Source of the DNA: Brachionus rotundiformis
Lineage: Eukaryota; Rotifera; Eurotatoria; Ploima; Brachionidae
NCBI GenBank assembly: GCA_016802295.1
Contig: JAESIW010000124.1
Coordinates: 883,967-947,966 of the forward strand
Length of the DNA: 64,000 nt
Direction: 5' to 3'
The notes under the pieces are model-generated. The model did not search any database, had not been told where the DNA came from, and saw only the letters and a list, made by a program, of their open reading frames with translations. A program made the translations under genes and the position numbers. Positions 49,299-62,908 of the stretch are shown piece after piece; position 1 is the first letter of the stretch; each line of letters begins with the position of its first letter.

Positions 49299-52120
49299 TT
49301 TTTTAATCTATTTTTTTTTAATTTTAATTAAAGATATTTTTTTAATTAAATAATTTTTTTAAAATAAAAAATTAAACATGCTTGAGATAATTAATTATTT
49401 CAAATTTAGGCGCAAAATTAAGTTAACTTTTTGTTTTGCATGGAGTAGACATATAGTTTGTCTTATATTTATAGTTTCTCAATTTACAAGATATTACGGC
49501 TAATTCTGTGAACTATCTTTTAATTTTTAATTAATTTATATCATTAAGCTTTAAATAAACACTAATTAATATATTTTTAATTGCAAATAATTCGATATTA
49601 AAGCCTTTCTTTTCTTCCACAATGGTTCAGTGTTCCAACGTTTATAAAGAAATAATTTTTTTAGATAATTAATTTAAGAGGAAGTTTTTCTGAGTTGTTA
49701 TTTTATCGAAGCATTGATAATTTTAATAATTTGTTTTGATTTCATCAATCTTGTTAGAATGATTTATCAATTTTAAAGTGTCTAAGAAAAAAAATATTAA
49801 AATATTATTTGATAATTAAAAGATATCACATTCGGACGCAACATAAACATTTCTTTTATTTTTATCTACTGTTTCAAACTCATTTTGGCTTAAAATTGTT
49901 TTATTTTAGTAATTTAAAAAAAATTTAAATATTTTGAAATTGGTTATTAAAATTCTTTTAAGTTATATAATCTGTTTTATCTCTGTTAGATTTAATTTTT
50001 TTTTATACAAATTTCGATTCTTAAGCTGTCTCCGACTTTATGTCAAAATTAAATAATATTTTATCAACTAGATTTTTTTTTGATTTCGATCTACCATTTA
50101 TCACATTCAAAAATTTATCTGACTATCAAAAAAATACAGTAAATTACAACTAATTATTTGAATTTTCAAATTTATTATCTTTTGGCTAACATTTAAAATA
50201 GATTTTTTCCAGAGCCAGACTGGCTTCTGAGACCACGAATGTTTCATGAATAATTTGTTTAAAATGAATTAAAAATTCAAGAATTTAAAATCTGATTTTG
50301 TAAATAAAAAAGAACTTTGTTGTTGTTATGAATTGATATGACACTAACAGCAGCTAAACATGATATGCATCAAATAGAAGGTGAATTTACCATCAAACAC
50401 TCTGCCAAGAATCGCAAATTTTTCATGAATTTGGAAGAGTAAATTCTAGTTTATATTTGATTTCACTTCAACAAAATAACCGTACTTGGATTACACCAAA
50501 AAATTTTTTTATAAAAGATAACGCTAAACTTCATTCTCTCTCATCCATCATACAAGCCAGATCAGTGATTTTTTTAACTGCAATAGATCAAAAGAGTAAT
50601 CAAAGTACTCGCTGATAAATTGCTTATAATGGTTTTTACTTTGCAAATGATATAATTACCACTTAAATATTCATTCTAATCAATATTTAAGTTCTTTAGC
50701 TTTAAAGATATTAAATTATATTTATATTTTTCTTTTGACCCAAATGTAAAACTACATTCTTAATAAAAAATTGTTGTTTTTTTACATTAAAATGTCATTT
50801 TCATCCTATAAAAGACTATTTTTATCATCATTAGTATTATCAAAAAATAATTTAATTATGTAGAGAAAGAATTTAATCATATTTTAGATTAAGTTTATTC
50901 TTAAATTTTTTTCTGTTTTTTTTTATGCGTCAAATAACTAAATCTTTAATTTAAAAAAAATAATATTCTTTTTATTAGATAATGTTAGATAATTAAAATT
51001 TAATAATTATTAAATTTATTTCCTCAATATTTTTTTTCAATTTTAATTTCTAAGCTTCATAAATATCTAGAAGAAAAGATTTTTTAATTATTTTTTCTAT
51101 TCAAAATTTATAAAGATTTCGGATAGAAAAATTTTAATGCTCTTTTTAATTATAAAAAGCTTTATTTTAGTTAAATAAACTCTAAATCAGTGTTTAAAAA
51201 TAATCGATGTAATTAAAATAAAATTAAAATTTTAATATTTAACATAATTTTTCAAATTGATTGTCACATTGATTGTCATATCTAAGAGAGTATCGATTAA
51301 AGTTGTGCTTTTGTATACTTAAGGATAATTAAAATTCTAAATTTTGAAAGATAATTTATCTATTCTAATGGCTCAAATAAAAGTCAACTTTAAAAAAAGT
51401 AAATCTGTATAAGGTCAAACTTTCAATTGAATTTTTGGCTTGAGATTAAAGGATTAAAAGTGTTGAAAAATTATTCTTGTTGATTGAATTAGAAAGTAGT
51501 AATTAAAATTGTAAATTGAATAAATTTTCAGCGAAAAAATTTAATCTTTTATATTTTTCTTGAATAATGCAGTCTAAATTGAATTAAAAAGTCTTCGTGG
51601 GCACTAATTACAAGCTAAGATTAAAAAATAAATATCTGTCAAACCATATTATAGCGAAAACATAAAAACAATTAGGCCAAGTATTTTACTAAATTAAAAA
51701 ATCTCTTGAAAATTATATCAAGTGTTAACAAGTATCAAATATTTCCTGGTTTAAGTTTTAACAAAAAAAAAAACTAATTATAAAGAGGAACTAATTAAAA
51801 ATTAATAATCAAAATGAGATATCAAATTTTTTAGCTTGTGAAATAATAAAGTTAGAAAACAAGTTTAAGGTAATTGGTTCAGCGTAGCCTTGTGCCATTA
51901 ATCATTATCATCGTTACAATTATCATGCCTTTTTTTTTAAAATTATTTATCTATTATAATTTAAAGAAAAGGCAGCACGAATGAATCAATAGTTTTTAAT
52001 TAATTTCTTAACAGAACTAATAATTCAATATATCAGCTTTATTACTTAAAATAGCTAGGAATTAATAAAACATTAATCTAATTTTTAATTTTAGTATCAG
52101 TTTAATGATCGATAAGAGCG

Positions 52121-52145
52121 CTTACTTACTTACTTACTTATTTAT
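52121..52145. repeat. CTTA tetranucleotide microsatellite
   Basis: About five tandem CTTA units, then a degenerate unit. Confidence 0.8.
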
Positions 52146-52628
52146 GTTGAGGCTAGTATCATAATCGAATATTCAAACTAAGATAATTTAATAAATAAGC
52201 TTTATTAACTCTTTGTGTTTAAGGCTTCAAATAAAAGAATATTTTTTTATTATTGATTAGTCTATTTTTAAGTTTTTATCTTTTATTTTCGACTGAAGCT
52301 TGGCACATAACAATCAAGTGGATTCAGAAAAGTGCACTTTTATAAAAATAAAATCAATTTAAAAATAGAAATGTAAAATGATTAATTTTGTTTTACCAAA
52401 AAGACCAATTATAATTTTTTTCTTAACATTTTATTTCCTTTTAAAAAAAATTATTTCCATATTATTAGAAATTATTTAATTGCGGATGATAGGCTGCAAA
52501 AGTCGCTGAATAATAAATTCACTTCCTCAAATTAAGCACTTCTATTTCATGACTTTAATTTAAAAAATATGATTGATAGATAAATCCGATTAATTATTCT
52601 GATAAAGTCGGAGAATTGCGTACGAGTC

Positions 52629-52756
52629 ACGGACGGCTTTTAGCCGCACGTTATTACACAATTAATCACAAAAAAAATATAAAAAAAAAAACTCATAAAA
52701 ATTCATGAGTTTATAAGTCGATGGGAAGCCGTAAAACAAAACCAACCACCCATCGA
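52629..52756. other. Cluster of three hairpins, possible structured RNA or regulatory element
   Basis: 52629-52651: nine-base stem with two mismatches around loop TTTTA (ACGGACGGC/GCCGCACGT). 52691-52710: ACTCAT/ATGAGT stem. 52718-52756: perfect 8-bp stem TCGATGGG/CCCATCGA with a 23-nt loop. The last and first stems are GC-rich in an AT-rich setting. No known RNA family is recognised. Confidence 0.35.
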
Positions 52757-55712
52757 GCCAATAAATGCTAATGGTCAGATATTCAATTATATAACCAACT
52801 GGTTTATAGTTTCTCACCATGCTAGATTAACATTATAAATGATAGATTAAAATCGGAAATTAAATATTCTATTTTTATTTTTAAAATTTAGAGAGCTGGC
52901 TTTTTATTTAATAAATAATTAGCCTCTCATATTGTGCTCATTAATAACCAGTCTGTTTTATCACTTAGACTGTAAATGCAAAAAATATATATCTATTTAT
53001 AGATAGACTTGGGATTAATTATGAACCAAATGGATTTTTAGTTTTATTTTCGAATCTTGTTTATCGAAAATATTAAATTTTTTTTTCTTTTATTTTAAAA
53101 AAAAAGGTAATAAATCATTATAAAGAAATAAATTTTTTAAATATTTGATTAGATCTATTGGATATGTTGGCATGGTATGCTAGCAAGGGTAAACATCTAG
53201 TCTAATTAGGGCTTAAAAAGTTGATTAGAATTTCTAGGCTAGAAAATCATGGCTAGTATCATTTTACTCGTCAAAACAAACAACCAGTTTGTATGCTAAT
53301 ATAAGATAAATTTAAAATTAAAATTTAGGCATTTAATTGGCTTCAATGGCTATTGTTAACAAGCTATTGAAAATATTTGCTTCATATTTGTCAAAATAAA
53401 TATTTATTTAGTGATTTTTTGATGTGGGCTGTCCGAAAAACCATCCGAATGGGTCAAGTGTACCTAAACACTTTTGGTTTTTTCGTGTTCAAGAGCTCTT
53501 AAACTATTTACAACTATTTGTAGAGTGTAGACTTATTCTTGTAGTTGTGTAGAATTCGTGGGCGGATATGAACAATTTGGCACTATTCTAGGACCAAATT
53601 AAATTGATTGTATGAATTTTGTTCCTATTCAAGTGGCAATCAAAAATTAAAATTAAAAACGCCTTTAATAATATTAGATGACAGCACGCTGACATAAAAG
53701 ATAATAAAGTTTTTAATTTTTTTCTCTTTTTCTATCATTTTTATTATTAAAAAAAATAAATCGATATTAAATTACAGTGAACTTTAAAATCGATTAGAAT
53801 TATGCAATAGTATAAATATCATTTTGTATTTTCTTTGAATAAATTTATTTTTTTAATCAAAAAATATCATTTTTGAAAATTGTTTATTATCTATTTACTT
53901 CATAGTTGGTGAATTTGAAACAAAAGTTTATTGCTTTAGCTAATATGATTAGCTTTATGGACCGATTGTAGGATATATATGAGAAATTAGAGGCCGGTAC
54001 CAAATCAGGATAAGTTATTCAAATGACCAAGACTCTTATTCTATCTATTTTATTCATTTAAAACCAATTTGTCCGTAAACTAATTTCCTCTTATTGGAAA
54101 TATTATTTAGGAAAAATTGGCGCAAAATTGTTCAGCATCTTGTCAAAATAAACAAAATTATCTAATAGAAAATTTTCACTTACAAATTGAGCATTCATCA
54201 GTAAATTAAATTTTAGATAATTTGGCTGTGTTTACACTAAAGCCTAATTAAAATGAGGATCGAATATCAATCGGCCATTAGGGCAGTTTAAGTGCTTGTA
54301 AAATTTAAACTCAGATTAGCCCAGTTTTTGCTATCCGAGCTTGTTTACCTGCCTCGACAAGCCAAATAAACACTCGTCCATGTACGTGCCGATTTAATGT
54401 GTGGGACTTAGAGCGGGATCTATCAAATTTCGGCAAGCTATTAAAATGAAATAAATTTTATCTTATCTATTTAAAACTATGCTAAATTTCTTATCTAGAT
54501 TTGAAAATATTTAATTTAAAGCATGGCCAGAGTGGTGGCCAAGAGGCGGAATGTTTTTTTTTCTCTTTTAACTAGCCCAAGTCAATTTTGTTAATACTCA
54601 AAATTTAATCTTTTTATCAACATGTTAGATTTGGTTTTAATTATTTTTGATTGCTGTTTAGTTAAGATTTTTGTGTTAAGAATAAAAGATAAAAAAAAAT
54701 ATAGATTTTATTTTAAGTTAAAAAATTAACATCAATTTAGCTCGGACCCATTGGGAGCTAATTAAAATGACCGATTAACATTATAATGAGCCGATATTTA
54801 GTTCTGGGCAATTTTTATTTATCATTTGCATACTAATCACGTGAAAAATGATTGAGGCAACTTTTTAATGGGTCATCGAGGAATTTGACAAACAATTTCC
54901 AACTAATTACAAAATTTGCATTTAGGCTTGATTGAATAACTTTAATTTGGATATTTTCTTCTCTATTGTTTAAAGAGTATTTATTATATGTCAAAATGAT
55001 ATAAGTTTTATTTTTTAGTCATGAATTAATGGGTTTATAATTATAAAAGTGCTTTTTTTGGCAATAAATTGGTCGCTGAAAATATTGCGCAGTTTCCGAT
55101 TTAAAATTCCAAGAGTCAAATTTCAAAATAGTTAAATCTTGCTTCTTGAGGGATAATTATTAAAATTTAATAATTGGAATTTATGCTCTATAAGGTAGAG
55201 ACCTATTTATTCAAATAGTTTAATCATAAGATCAAACAAAAAGTAAGCAAATCTCTAGCGAAACAAAAAAATTAATTTATTTCTGTAAATATAATTAATT
55301 ATTAAAGGAATTTTGATTCGATTTGGCTCTAAGTTTTTTCTTTTGAAATCGATCATTTTGACTGCTGTCGAGAATTTGTTTGTTTAAGCTTTTGCATAGC
55401 TCATTCATTCTCTAAATTCCAATCTAGCCCATATTAGCATTAATCTAATAACCAATTTCAACAATTTTAATTTTAAAATTTTCACATATCATCAACTTTT
55501 TCTAATTTCGATAAATATAAACCACTTTTCCAAGTAATTACCATTTAATACAATCAGCACTAGGCTTCTATTATATTTATTAAATACCGCACAATACCGG
55601 GCTTTGTTGATTTATTTTATTTTAACTTTTTCTGCTTGGTTTCTTTAGATTTGGCCGCCTTTGTGACTTGTATTTAAAAAATGGTCAAGAAAAAAAATTG
55701 ACTTTGCCAAAA

Positions 55713-58700
55713 ATGATTAAAAGAATACTTTTTTCAATTAGTTGTTTACTTGTGTACATAAATTCTAGTCAAATAGGCGAAAGATTGGACCGGATTTCAC
55801 CAGCAATATTTAGTGTAAATGAGTCGAATTCCAATGGACCCGATTCGGACTTGGTGGTTCACAATGTGACCCAGTTTGTTGTGAGAGTAAAGGGTGGTCG
55901 ACAAAAAGCTAGACACATAGCCGACAAATACCATCTTAAATTGGTTAAAAAAGTACTTAAATATATTTTTTATTTAAAAATATTTTAAATTTAATATTAG
56001 GTTTTTAAAAATTCGAATTATTTTCTATTCCAACAAGAGGTATACCATACAGTTAAAGATGACAATGTGGAAAACTACAGTGAAGGTTTCAGGTCGAAGA
56101 TGAAGCGTGGTCTAGTGGTCAATAGCGAGGTGGAACTCTTAGAATTGGACCCAAGAGTCCAATGGGTGCAAGAACAAATGCCCAAAAAACGCGTCAAACG
56201 GGACTTTATCGATTTTGAACCAAGTGTTTTTACCCAATTTCAGCACAAGAGAAATTTTCAGGAACATAAAGACAAGAATAAAGAGGGGATTAAATTTAAT
56301 GATCCAATGTGGTCCAAATTATGGTACATTGTAAGTGATATTTAGATTTTTTTCTAATAAAATATTTTAAAAATCGATAAAAAATATATTTATTTTTTGA
56401 AAAATATAATTTAATGGAATAAATATTAAATTAAAAGGTTAGATAAAATTGAAGCTAGAGTTAGTTTTTGTTTATTTTTCGGTTTTTTTCACTTTGGTGG
56501 TGGAAAAATATGCAAATATATTTCAAAACAAATTAACCTTTAGTATAAAGATTAATTAGTTTTTATTAATTAGTATTTTAATTAGGTTAAAGATTAAAAT
56601 TTGTTTGTTGTTAAGAACTCAGAAGAAGAGAGTGCTAATACGATGCGAATAAAAGAGGCATGGGAACTGGGCTATACAGGAAAAGGCGTTGTAGTGACCA
56701 TTTTGGATGATGGTCTCGAGTGGGACCATCCTGACATAATCAAAAACTATGATCCCAGAGCTAGCTTGGACATCAACGACAGTGACAACGATCCACGACC
56801 CAGATACGATCGCTACAACTACAACAAGTATTTAATTTAAATACAATTTTAAAAAATAATAAAATTTTAAACAAATTAAATTTTTTTTTATTTTAAAAAA
56901 TAATTAATTTCCTAAATTACCAATTAATTAAATTATTAATTCAAAGGCATGGAACAAGGTGTGCAGGTGAAATAGCGGCAATGGCCGATAACCGAGTGTG
57001 TAGTGTGGGAGTGGCTTACAATTCAAAGATTGGTGGTATACGCATGTTGGATGGCGAAGTGACAGATTTAGTTGAAGCAACAGCATTGAGCTACAATCGA
57101 GACTACATAGACATTTACAGTGCTTCGTGGGGTCCGGACGACGACGGCAAGACTGTCGACGGACCAGGTTTTTTGGCCTTGAAGGCCATTGAAGACGGAA
57201 TCAGGTATGGGAGGCGCGGACTAGGCTCCATTTATGTATGGGCCAGCGGCAATGGTGGTAAAGACGATGACAACTGCAATTGTGATGGATACACTAATTC
57301 AATATACACCATCTCAATTAGTAGTGCTACACAAAATGGTAATATACCTTGGTACTCGGAGGCTTGTTCGTCCACCTTGGCTTCAACATTCAGCAGTGGT
57401 TCTTATGAAGAAAGGCAAATAATTACCACTGATTTGAGAAAAAGCTGCACAGAGGCCCATACTGGCACATCGGCTTCGGCTCCTCTGGCCGCCGGCATCA
57501 TCGCTCTTACTCTCGAAGCTAATCCAGAGCTAAGCTGGCGAGACATTCAGCACATTATAGTCGAAACATCCAAACCAGATAATCTAACATCCACTGATTG
57601 GCAACTTAATGGTGCTAATAGAAAGGTCAGTCATTCTTTTGGCTATGGAATGATGGACGCTTTGGCCATGGTTCAATTGGCAAAAAAATGGATCAATGTA
57701 CCAAATCAGCGTAAATGCGTCATTGAGTCATCGCCCAATGGGCACCATCAAAAACCAATGTATTCAAAAAATTATTATTTTAAACAAAAAAGATTAAAAG
57801 ATTTTATTTTTTTTTCAAGATTAATTCCCAAAGGGGATAGACTGGTCATTGAGCTTTACAGTTCTGGATGTAAAGGCACCAATAACGAGATAAATTATCT
57901 AGAGCATGTTCAAGCTGTTATTACTGTGCAGTCGAATTCAAGAGGAACTTTGGTCGTGTACCTAAAAAGTCCAATGGGCACCAATTCGACTCTCCTTGAC
58001 CGAAGAATGCTGGACCAGTCGGCTGAAAGCTTTAACAAATGGCCGTTCACCAGTGTGCACATGTGGGGCGAAGAAGCGCAGGGAACTTGGACTATAGAGA
58101 TTAAGAACAACGCTAAAAACAGTAAATTTTATTATTTTTTTTAAATAATAAAAACAAAAATTTTATTTTATTTATATTTTTAATTAATTAAATTTAATTT
58201 AAAGCTACATATTTGAATTTGAATCTCATTTTGTACGGCACCAAAGACAGTCCACAAAAAAGATCTGCCGATAATGTGCCCAAAGTTGACTTGGTAGAAA
58301 ATGAAGAGACAAGTCAGCAGGCTTTGGTGGAAAAAGCGGTCAATCAGGATCACAAAAATAGAAAACCTCACGGAACCAACGAAATCAAACAGAATGCAAA
58401 GAAGCTTAATCAATGGGAAAGCTTTAGAACCAGTCAGACAACAAAAATTATGGCAACCGAACAAAATTTTTTTCTTAAAAACAAATTATTCCAAAATGGA
58501 ATTTTTGACCAAAATTATGATGATTCTACAAATACAAATAAGGATTATATAAATGAGTTATTTAAAGAAAATAATTTCTATGATCATTATGCAAATGATG
58601 AGGAGTATTTGGACGACTCGTATGAGTATAAGTTCACCAATGGTCATTTGTATCGAGATGGTAAAGAAATGCCAGACAGTGAACGCTCGTCTATTTTTGA

Positions 58701-58818
58701 GTTCAAATATTCATCAAAAATAGTCGATAAATCAGTGGCTGCACGACTTGAATTTAATTTTTATACTCAGTTATTTTTTGCTTTTATCATACTTATTTTT
58801 TCTGAATATATATTCTAA
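55713..58818 (+). CDS. Furin-like proprotein convertase (subtilisin/kexin family)
   Basis: Secretory-pathway serine protease that cuts at basic motifs. Six exons (55713-55952, 56001-56330, 56616-56827, 56947-57759, 57820-58121, 58205-58818) give 836 aa with all phases consistent. There is a signal peptide, then a prodomain ending in autocleavage site RVKR (144-147). The catalytic set is complete: Asp221 (TILDDGLE), His262 (HGTRCAGE), oxyanion Asn363 (WASGNGG, furin/PC type rather than PC2's Asp) and Ser436 (GTSASAPLAAG). A P domain follows (SPMGTNSTLL, ending LILYGTK). There is no furin Cys-rich region; instead a 200-residue acidic/Asn-rich tail ends in one hydrophobic segment right at the C-terminus (FYTQLFFAFIILIFSEYIF). 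The 60-bp intron 57760-57819 has no stop and a length divisible by three, so simple ORF calling reads through it. Confidence 0.93.
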
Positions 58819-61035
58819 ACCAAGTTATTATAAATTTTAAATTTAATAAATTTAATATAAATAATTATTATTTGTATTTATTTTGTATTAAAAAAAGTTT
58901 ACAGCTTTGGAAAGCATTTATAAAATAAATCTGAATATTTTACCTAACTGCCTTTTTGATAGTATTTGTTTGCCTATCCTAGCCAAATAATTGACAAACA
59001 TTTTTATATACATGTATTAGCATAATATGTTCATAGTAAAGTTAACATAGCAAACCATGAAGTTTTGCTACAACTATACTAAGACAAAATAGTGGCTTTT
59101 ATATTAAAAAATTTATTCCCAAAGATTTATAATTGTTTAAGTATGAATAAAATTGAAAAATAATGTTTAAAAAAATTCTTTTATTTAAATTATAATAATG
59201 TTAAAATGTCTTAGCAGCATTTTTTCGAGAGTTGATTTAAATTCAAACAAAGCTAAAATAGATAAAGTAATCTTTCTGCTTGAATGCTAGAACACTTACT
59301 TTTTCGAGGTAAATTTAATGGAGAAATTAGAATTGGAATGTCACCAAAAATGATTTAAGTTAGAGCTTGCCTATTGATTTCATTATTTAGACAATAAAAT
59401 CCGTTTCTGTGCCAATTGATTATTTACTTCGGAGCTACCGGTTGACTTCCTAGCTCATTCATCATTTTCAAAACTTTGGCTCGTTCTTAACAGAATTGAT
59501 TATGTTCAATTCCATTAGATTCTTTTGCCGTTTTTTGGTTTAAAAAACCATTAATAATACCTAACAGGTAGATTTTCGCTTAGCAAAAGTTTTTGAAAGC
59601 TTTGACTGCTTTTTGAAATTATTCTGACCATCCATCATTCCTAAGATTACATTGATAGAAGTACAATTGTTCCGTTGCAAGAAACGGTACAGAGAACCGG
59701 CTCTAAGGTTAGGTCATTAATACGGTGACACATACTAGGTTCCTCAGGATGAACTGACATGACTTAGGAGTAAGTGGGGCCAATGAGACCACTTCTTTTA
59801 TAATCGAATTGTAGAGAACTTAAAATGAATCTCCAAACATAGTTGAATAAAAATATCTTATTATTTTTTAATTTTAAATTAATTAAAAAAAGATTTCAAA
59901 AAATTAATCTAAAATTATTAATATCAACATCATAAAATCATTGAAACAAATTATAATTGTTTAAGATTTAAATAAATTGGTTTATGTCTTTGCTATAATA
60001 AACGAGAAAAAAATAATTAAATATATATATCAGTCATTTCTATTTTTTTTAATAAAATTTATCCATAAAAAACTCACATATTAACATTACATAATTGGCA
60101 AATTATGAATGTCTCAGAGTTAAACATCTTTTTGATAAAAAAAAAATAACTTATTCTTTTTAAACAAATTGAATTTGTTTGAACATAGTTTGAGTTTTAA
60201 GTTTTAAATTAAATTTCACCTGCAGCTGTTCGATTTAAAGTAGGAAAAAAGAATACTTAATAACTGTAAAAAGAGTCAGAAAATAAATAGAATTTTTTTA
60301 TATCTTCGATAGCAATAAATTTCCTAATATTGAGAAAATTTCTGAACATTTTTTGTCAATAAATAATTCAAATAAAGGATAAATTTTTACTGAAATACCA
60401 GAAAGTTTCTTCTTTTTATGACCACTTCTATCTGAGGAAATACTGTATAAGGCGACATCAATTTATTTAATTTACAAGGTTTGTAGAAATTAAATGATCA
60501 AAAAACAAATTTCTATTTCAAAGCATTGAACAAAGGTTCGAGTAACTTATTCTTCGATCAAAGATAGCGCATGGATCACTAAATTTATTAATCAATTCAA
60601 TTAACTTTTTTTTTCATTGTTCTATTCATTTATAATTTAAATAATAAAATTTTATTCGAAAAAAAATTTCAATATTTTGTTGAATAAAAAGAATTTTTCT
60701 TGTTTTTTTTTACATGCGATTAAATCAATATGATAATATGATATTATCCAGGTATTTGGAGAAAATCACGCATTTGGCATACAGGGCGCAAAATATGCCT
60801 CTAACTATGCGTTATTGTTGCGTATTGAAATTATGAATTAGTTAAAAAGCGCGCATAATTTTTTCCTTTCAACTAATACTATAAAATCTTGAATATAATA
60901 ATATAAAAATAAAAGGAAAAAAGGGTTCTTTTTATTTTTATTTCTAACTTAATAAACAGAGAGAAAATTTTGCTACATAATCAAGAACTATCAGAAGTTA
61001 ATATTGCGTTAATTGTTATTTTAGAGCCAGTCAAA
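58819..61035. other. Intergenic convertase-OXCT
   Basis: 2.2 kb. Mostly AT-rich, with a more GC-balanced island at 59640-59790 (contains CCGTTGCAAGAAACGG hairpin and AGAACCGGCTCT) that I cannot assign. No gene is recognised. Confidence 0.5.
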
Positions 61036-62908
61036 ATGTCCTTTAATAAATTAGCCAAGTCGTCAATGATGAAAACGATTGGCAAAAGTCTTGTGACTAG
61101 AACACCTTTTTTTTTATCTAAAAGAAAGCTTTTGGTAAAGAATAACTTAAATCCATCTATTTGTACACATGTTCGTAGTTTGTCTTCCACGACAATAAAC
61201 GACCAGCATGTGCAGCGAAAGACCCTGACTGAAATTTACGATGATCCGGCCAAAGCAATACATGGTATCAAGTCCGGCATGAATATTTTAGTGGGCGGTT
61301 TTGGTCTGGTTGGCGTGCCTGAGAGTCTAATCAAAGCAATTACTAAAACTCAAATTAAAGACTTAGTTTGTATAAGTAATGAAGGTGGCGTAAACCACCG
61401 TGGTCTTGACATGCTTTTCGAGACAAAGCAAATCAGAAAAATGGTTTGCTCTTTTATTGGCGAGAATAAGGAATTTCAGCGACAATTTTTGTCTGGTGAA
61501 CTCGAAGTAGAGTTGGTACCGCAAGGCACGCTTGTTGAAAAGATAAGATGTGGCGGAGCTGGAATACCAGCGTTCTACACGCCTACAGGCGTTAACACTT
61601 TGGTTCACTTGGGCGGTGAACCGATCAGATTTGCTTCAGATGGATCCCTTAAGATAAAAAGTCCTCCAAAAGAGTCGAGAATTTTTGATGACCAGACATT
61701 TGTATTGGAACAGGCAATTAAGGCCGACTTTGCATTGATCAAGGGCTGGAAAGCAGACAAAGCTGGCAATGTTATTTTCAGAAAAACAGCCTGCAATTTT
61801 AATCTTTCAATGGCAAAAGCTGCCAAGACCACAATAGCCGAGGTAGTTCATGTGCCTTTTTTCCTTTTCTATCCTATTTGTCCAGTCTAATTAACCATTA
61901 AGCTATTAAACTAATTAAATTAATCTTCAAAGATAAAAAAAATAAAGAAAATAATTTTTTAAAAAATTTATTATCAAATAGGTTGAGGAAATAGTTGAGG
62001 TTGGCCAACTTGATCCAAATTTTATACACTTGCCAGGCATTTATGTGAACCGATTGGTAAAGCCGCCTTTTTACGAGAAATATATTGAGAAAAAAGTTGT
62101 CAAAGGATCTACGGCCAAAAAATTTGATCCTGTGCGCGAACGAATAGCCCGGCGCGCTGCCCTCGAATTTCGAGATGGCATGTATGGTAGGTCTTGGTTT
62201 TTTCTGGTTTATTAATTAATTAAAATTAAATTTAATTTTTTAAACAATATAAGCCAATCTTGGAATTGGTTTACCAATGCTGGTTGCTGATTTTATACCA
62301 GAATCAATGCATATATTTCTTCAGGCAGAAAATGGAATACTTGGTCTAGTGAGCTAATTTATTTATTTTTTTTTGTTTTTTTTTATCTAATTTTAATTTA
62401 GGGTCCTTATCCGACAAGTGATGAGCAAGTAGACGCTGATCTGATCAATCCTGGCAAAGAAACAGTAACAATTTTGCCAGGCGGTGCATTTCTGTCTACC
62501 GATGAGTCTTTTTCAATGATTCGTGGTCATCATTTGGACTTGACTATGCTTGGTGGCATGCAGGTGTCTCAGTATGGTGATTTGGCCAATTGGATGATTC
62601 CGGGCAAATTGGTAAAAGGCATGGGCGGTGCAATGGATCTGGTCGGAGGTGGCAACCGAGTCATTGTCCTAATGACTCATACTTCGAAAAAAGGTGAGCC
62701 AAAAATACTTTCACAATGCCAATTGCCATTGACCGGATACCGCGTAGTCGACATGATCATAACTGAGAAGTGTGTTTTTAAATGCGACAAACACCAAGGC
62801 TTGATTTTGACTGAGATTGCCGAAGGTGTTGACATCAGTGACATTGCCAAGACAACAGCGTGTAGTTTTAAAATAAGTGAAAATTTGCAACCAATGGCTC
62901 AAATTTAA
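61036..62908 (+). CDS. OXCT1: Succinyl-CoA:3-ketoacid CoA transferase, mitochondrial (SCOT)
   Basis: Transfers CoA from succinyl-CoA to acetoacetate in ketone-body use, in the mitochondrial matrix. Four exons (61036-61842, 61982-62186, 62254-62348, 62402-62908) give 537 aa (human 520). The start chosen is the ATG at 61036; the N-terminus is rich in Ser, Lys and Thr with no early acidic residues (targeting peptide). Subunit A-like half: GGFGLVGVPESLI, NEGGVNHRGLDML, FIGENKEFQRQFLSGELEVE, GGAGIPAFYTPTGVNT. Subunit B-like half: ERIARRAALEFRDGMYANLG, the catalytic Glu363 in QAENGILGLGPYP, GKETVTILPGGAFLSTDESF, DLTMLGGMQVSQYGDLANW and GMGGAMDLV. Intact throughout. Confidence 0.95.

Larger units (their letters stand above)
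49299..55712. other. 6.4-kb gene-poor region between divergent BMS1 and convertase genes
   Basis: AT-rich, the longest stretch without a gene. It holds a CTTA microsatellite (52121), a hairpin cluster (52629-52756) and a less AT-rich island at 54240-54440. A 34-codon ORF at 50340-50444 (TLTAAKHDMHQIEGEFTIKH) is unrecognised. No exon of the neighbours was found. Confidence 0.5.

Noticed and set aside
59640..59790. Possible snRNA or spliced-leader gene in the GC-balanced island
   Set aside because: It has small hairpins, but I could not match it to any U snRNA, 5S or SL consensus.
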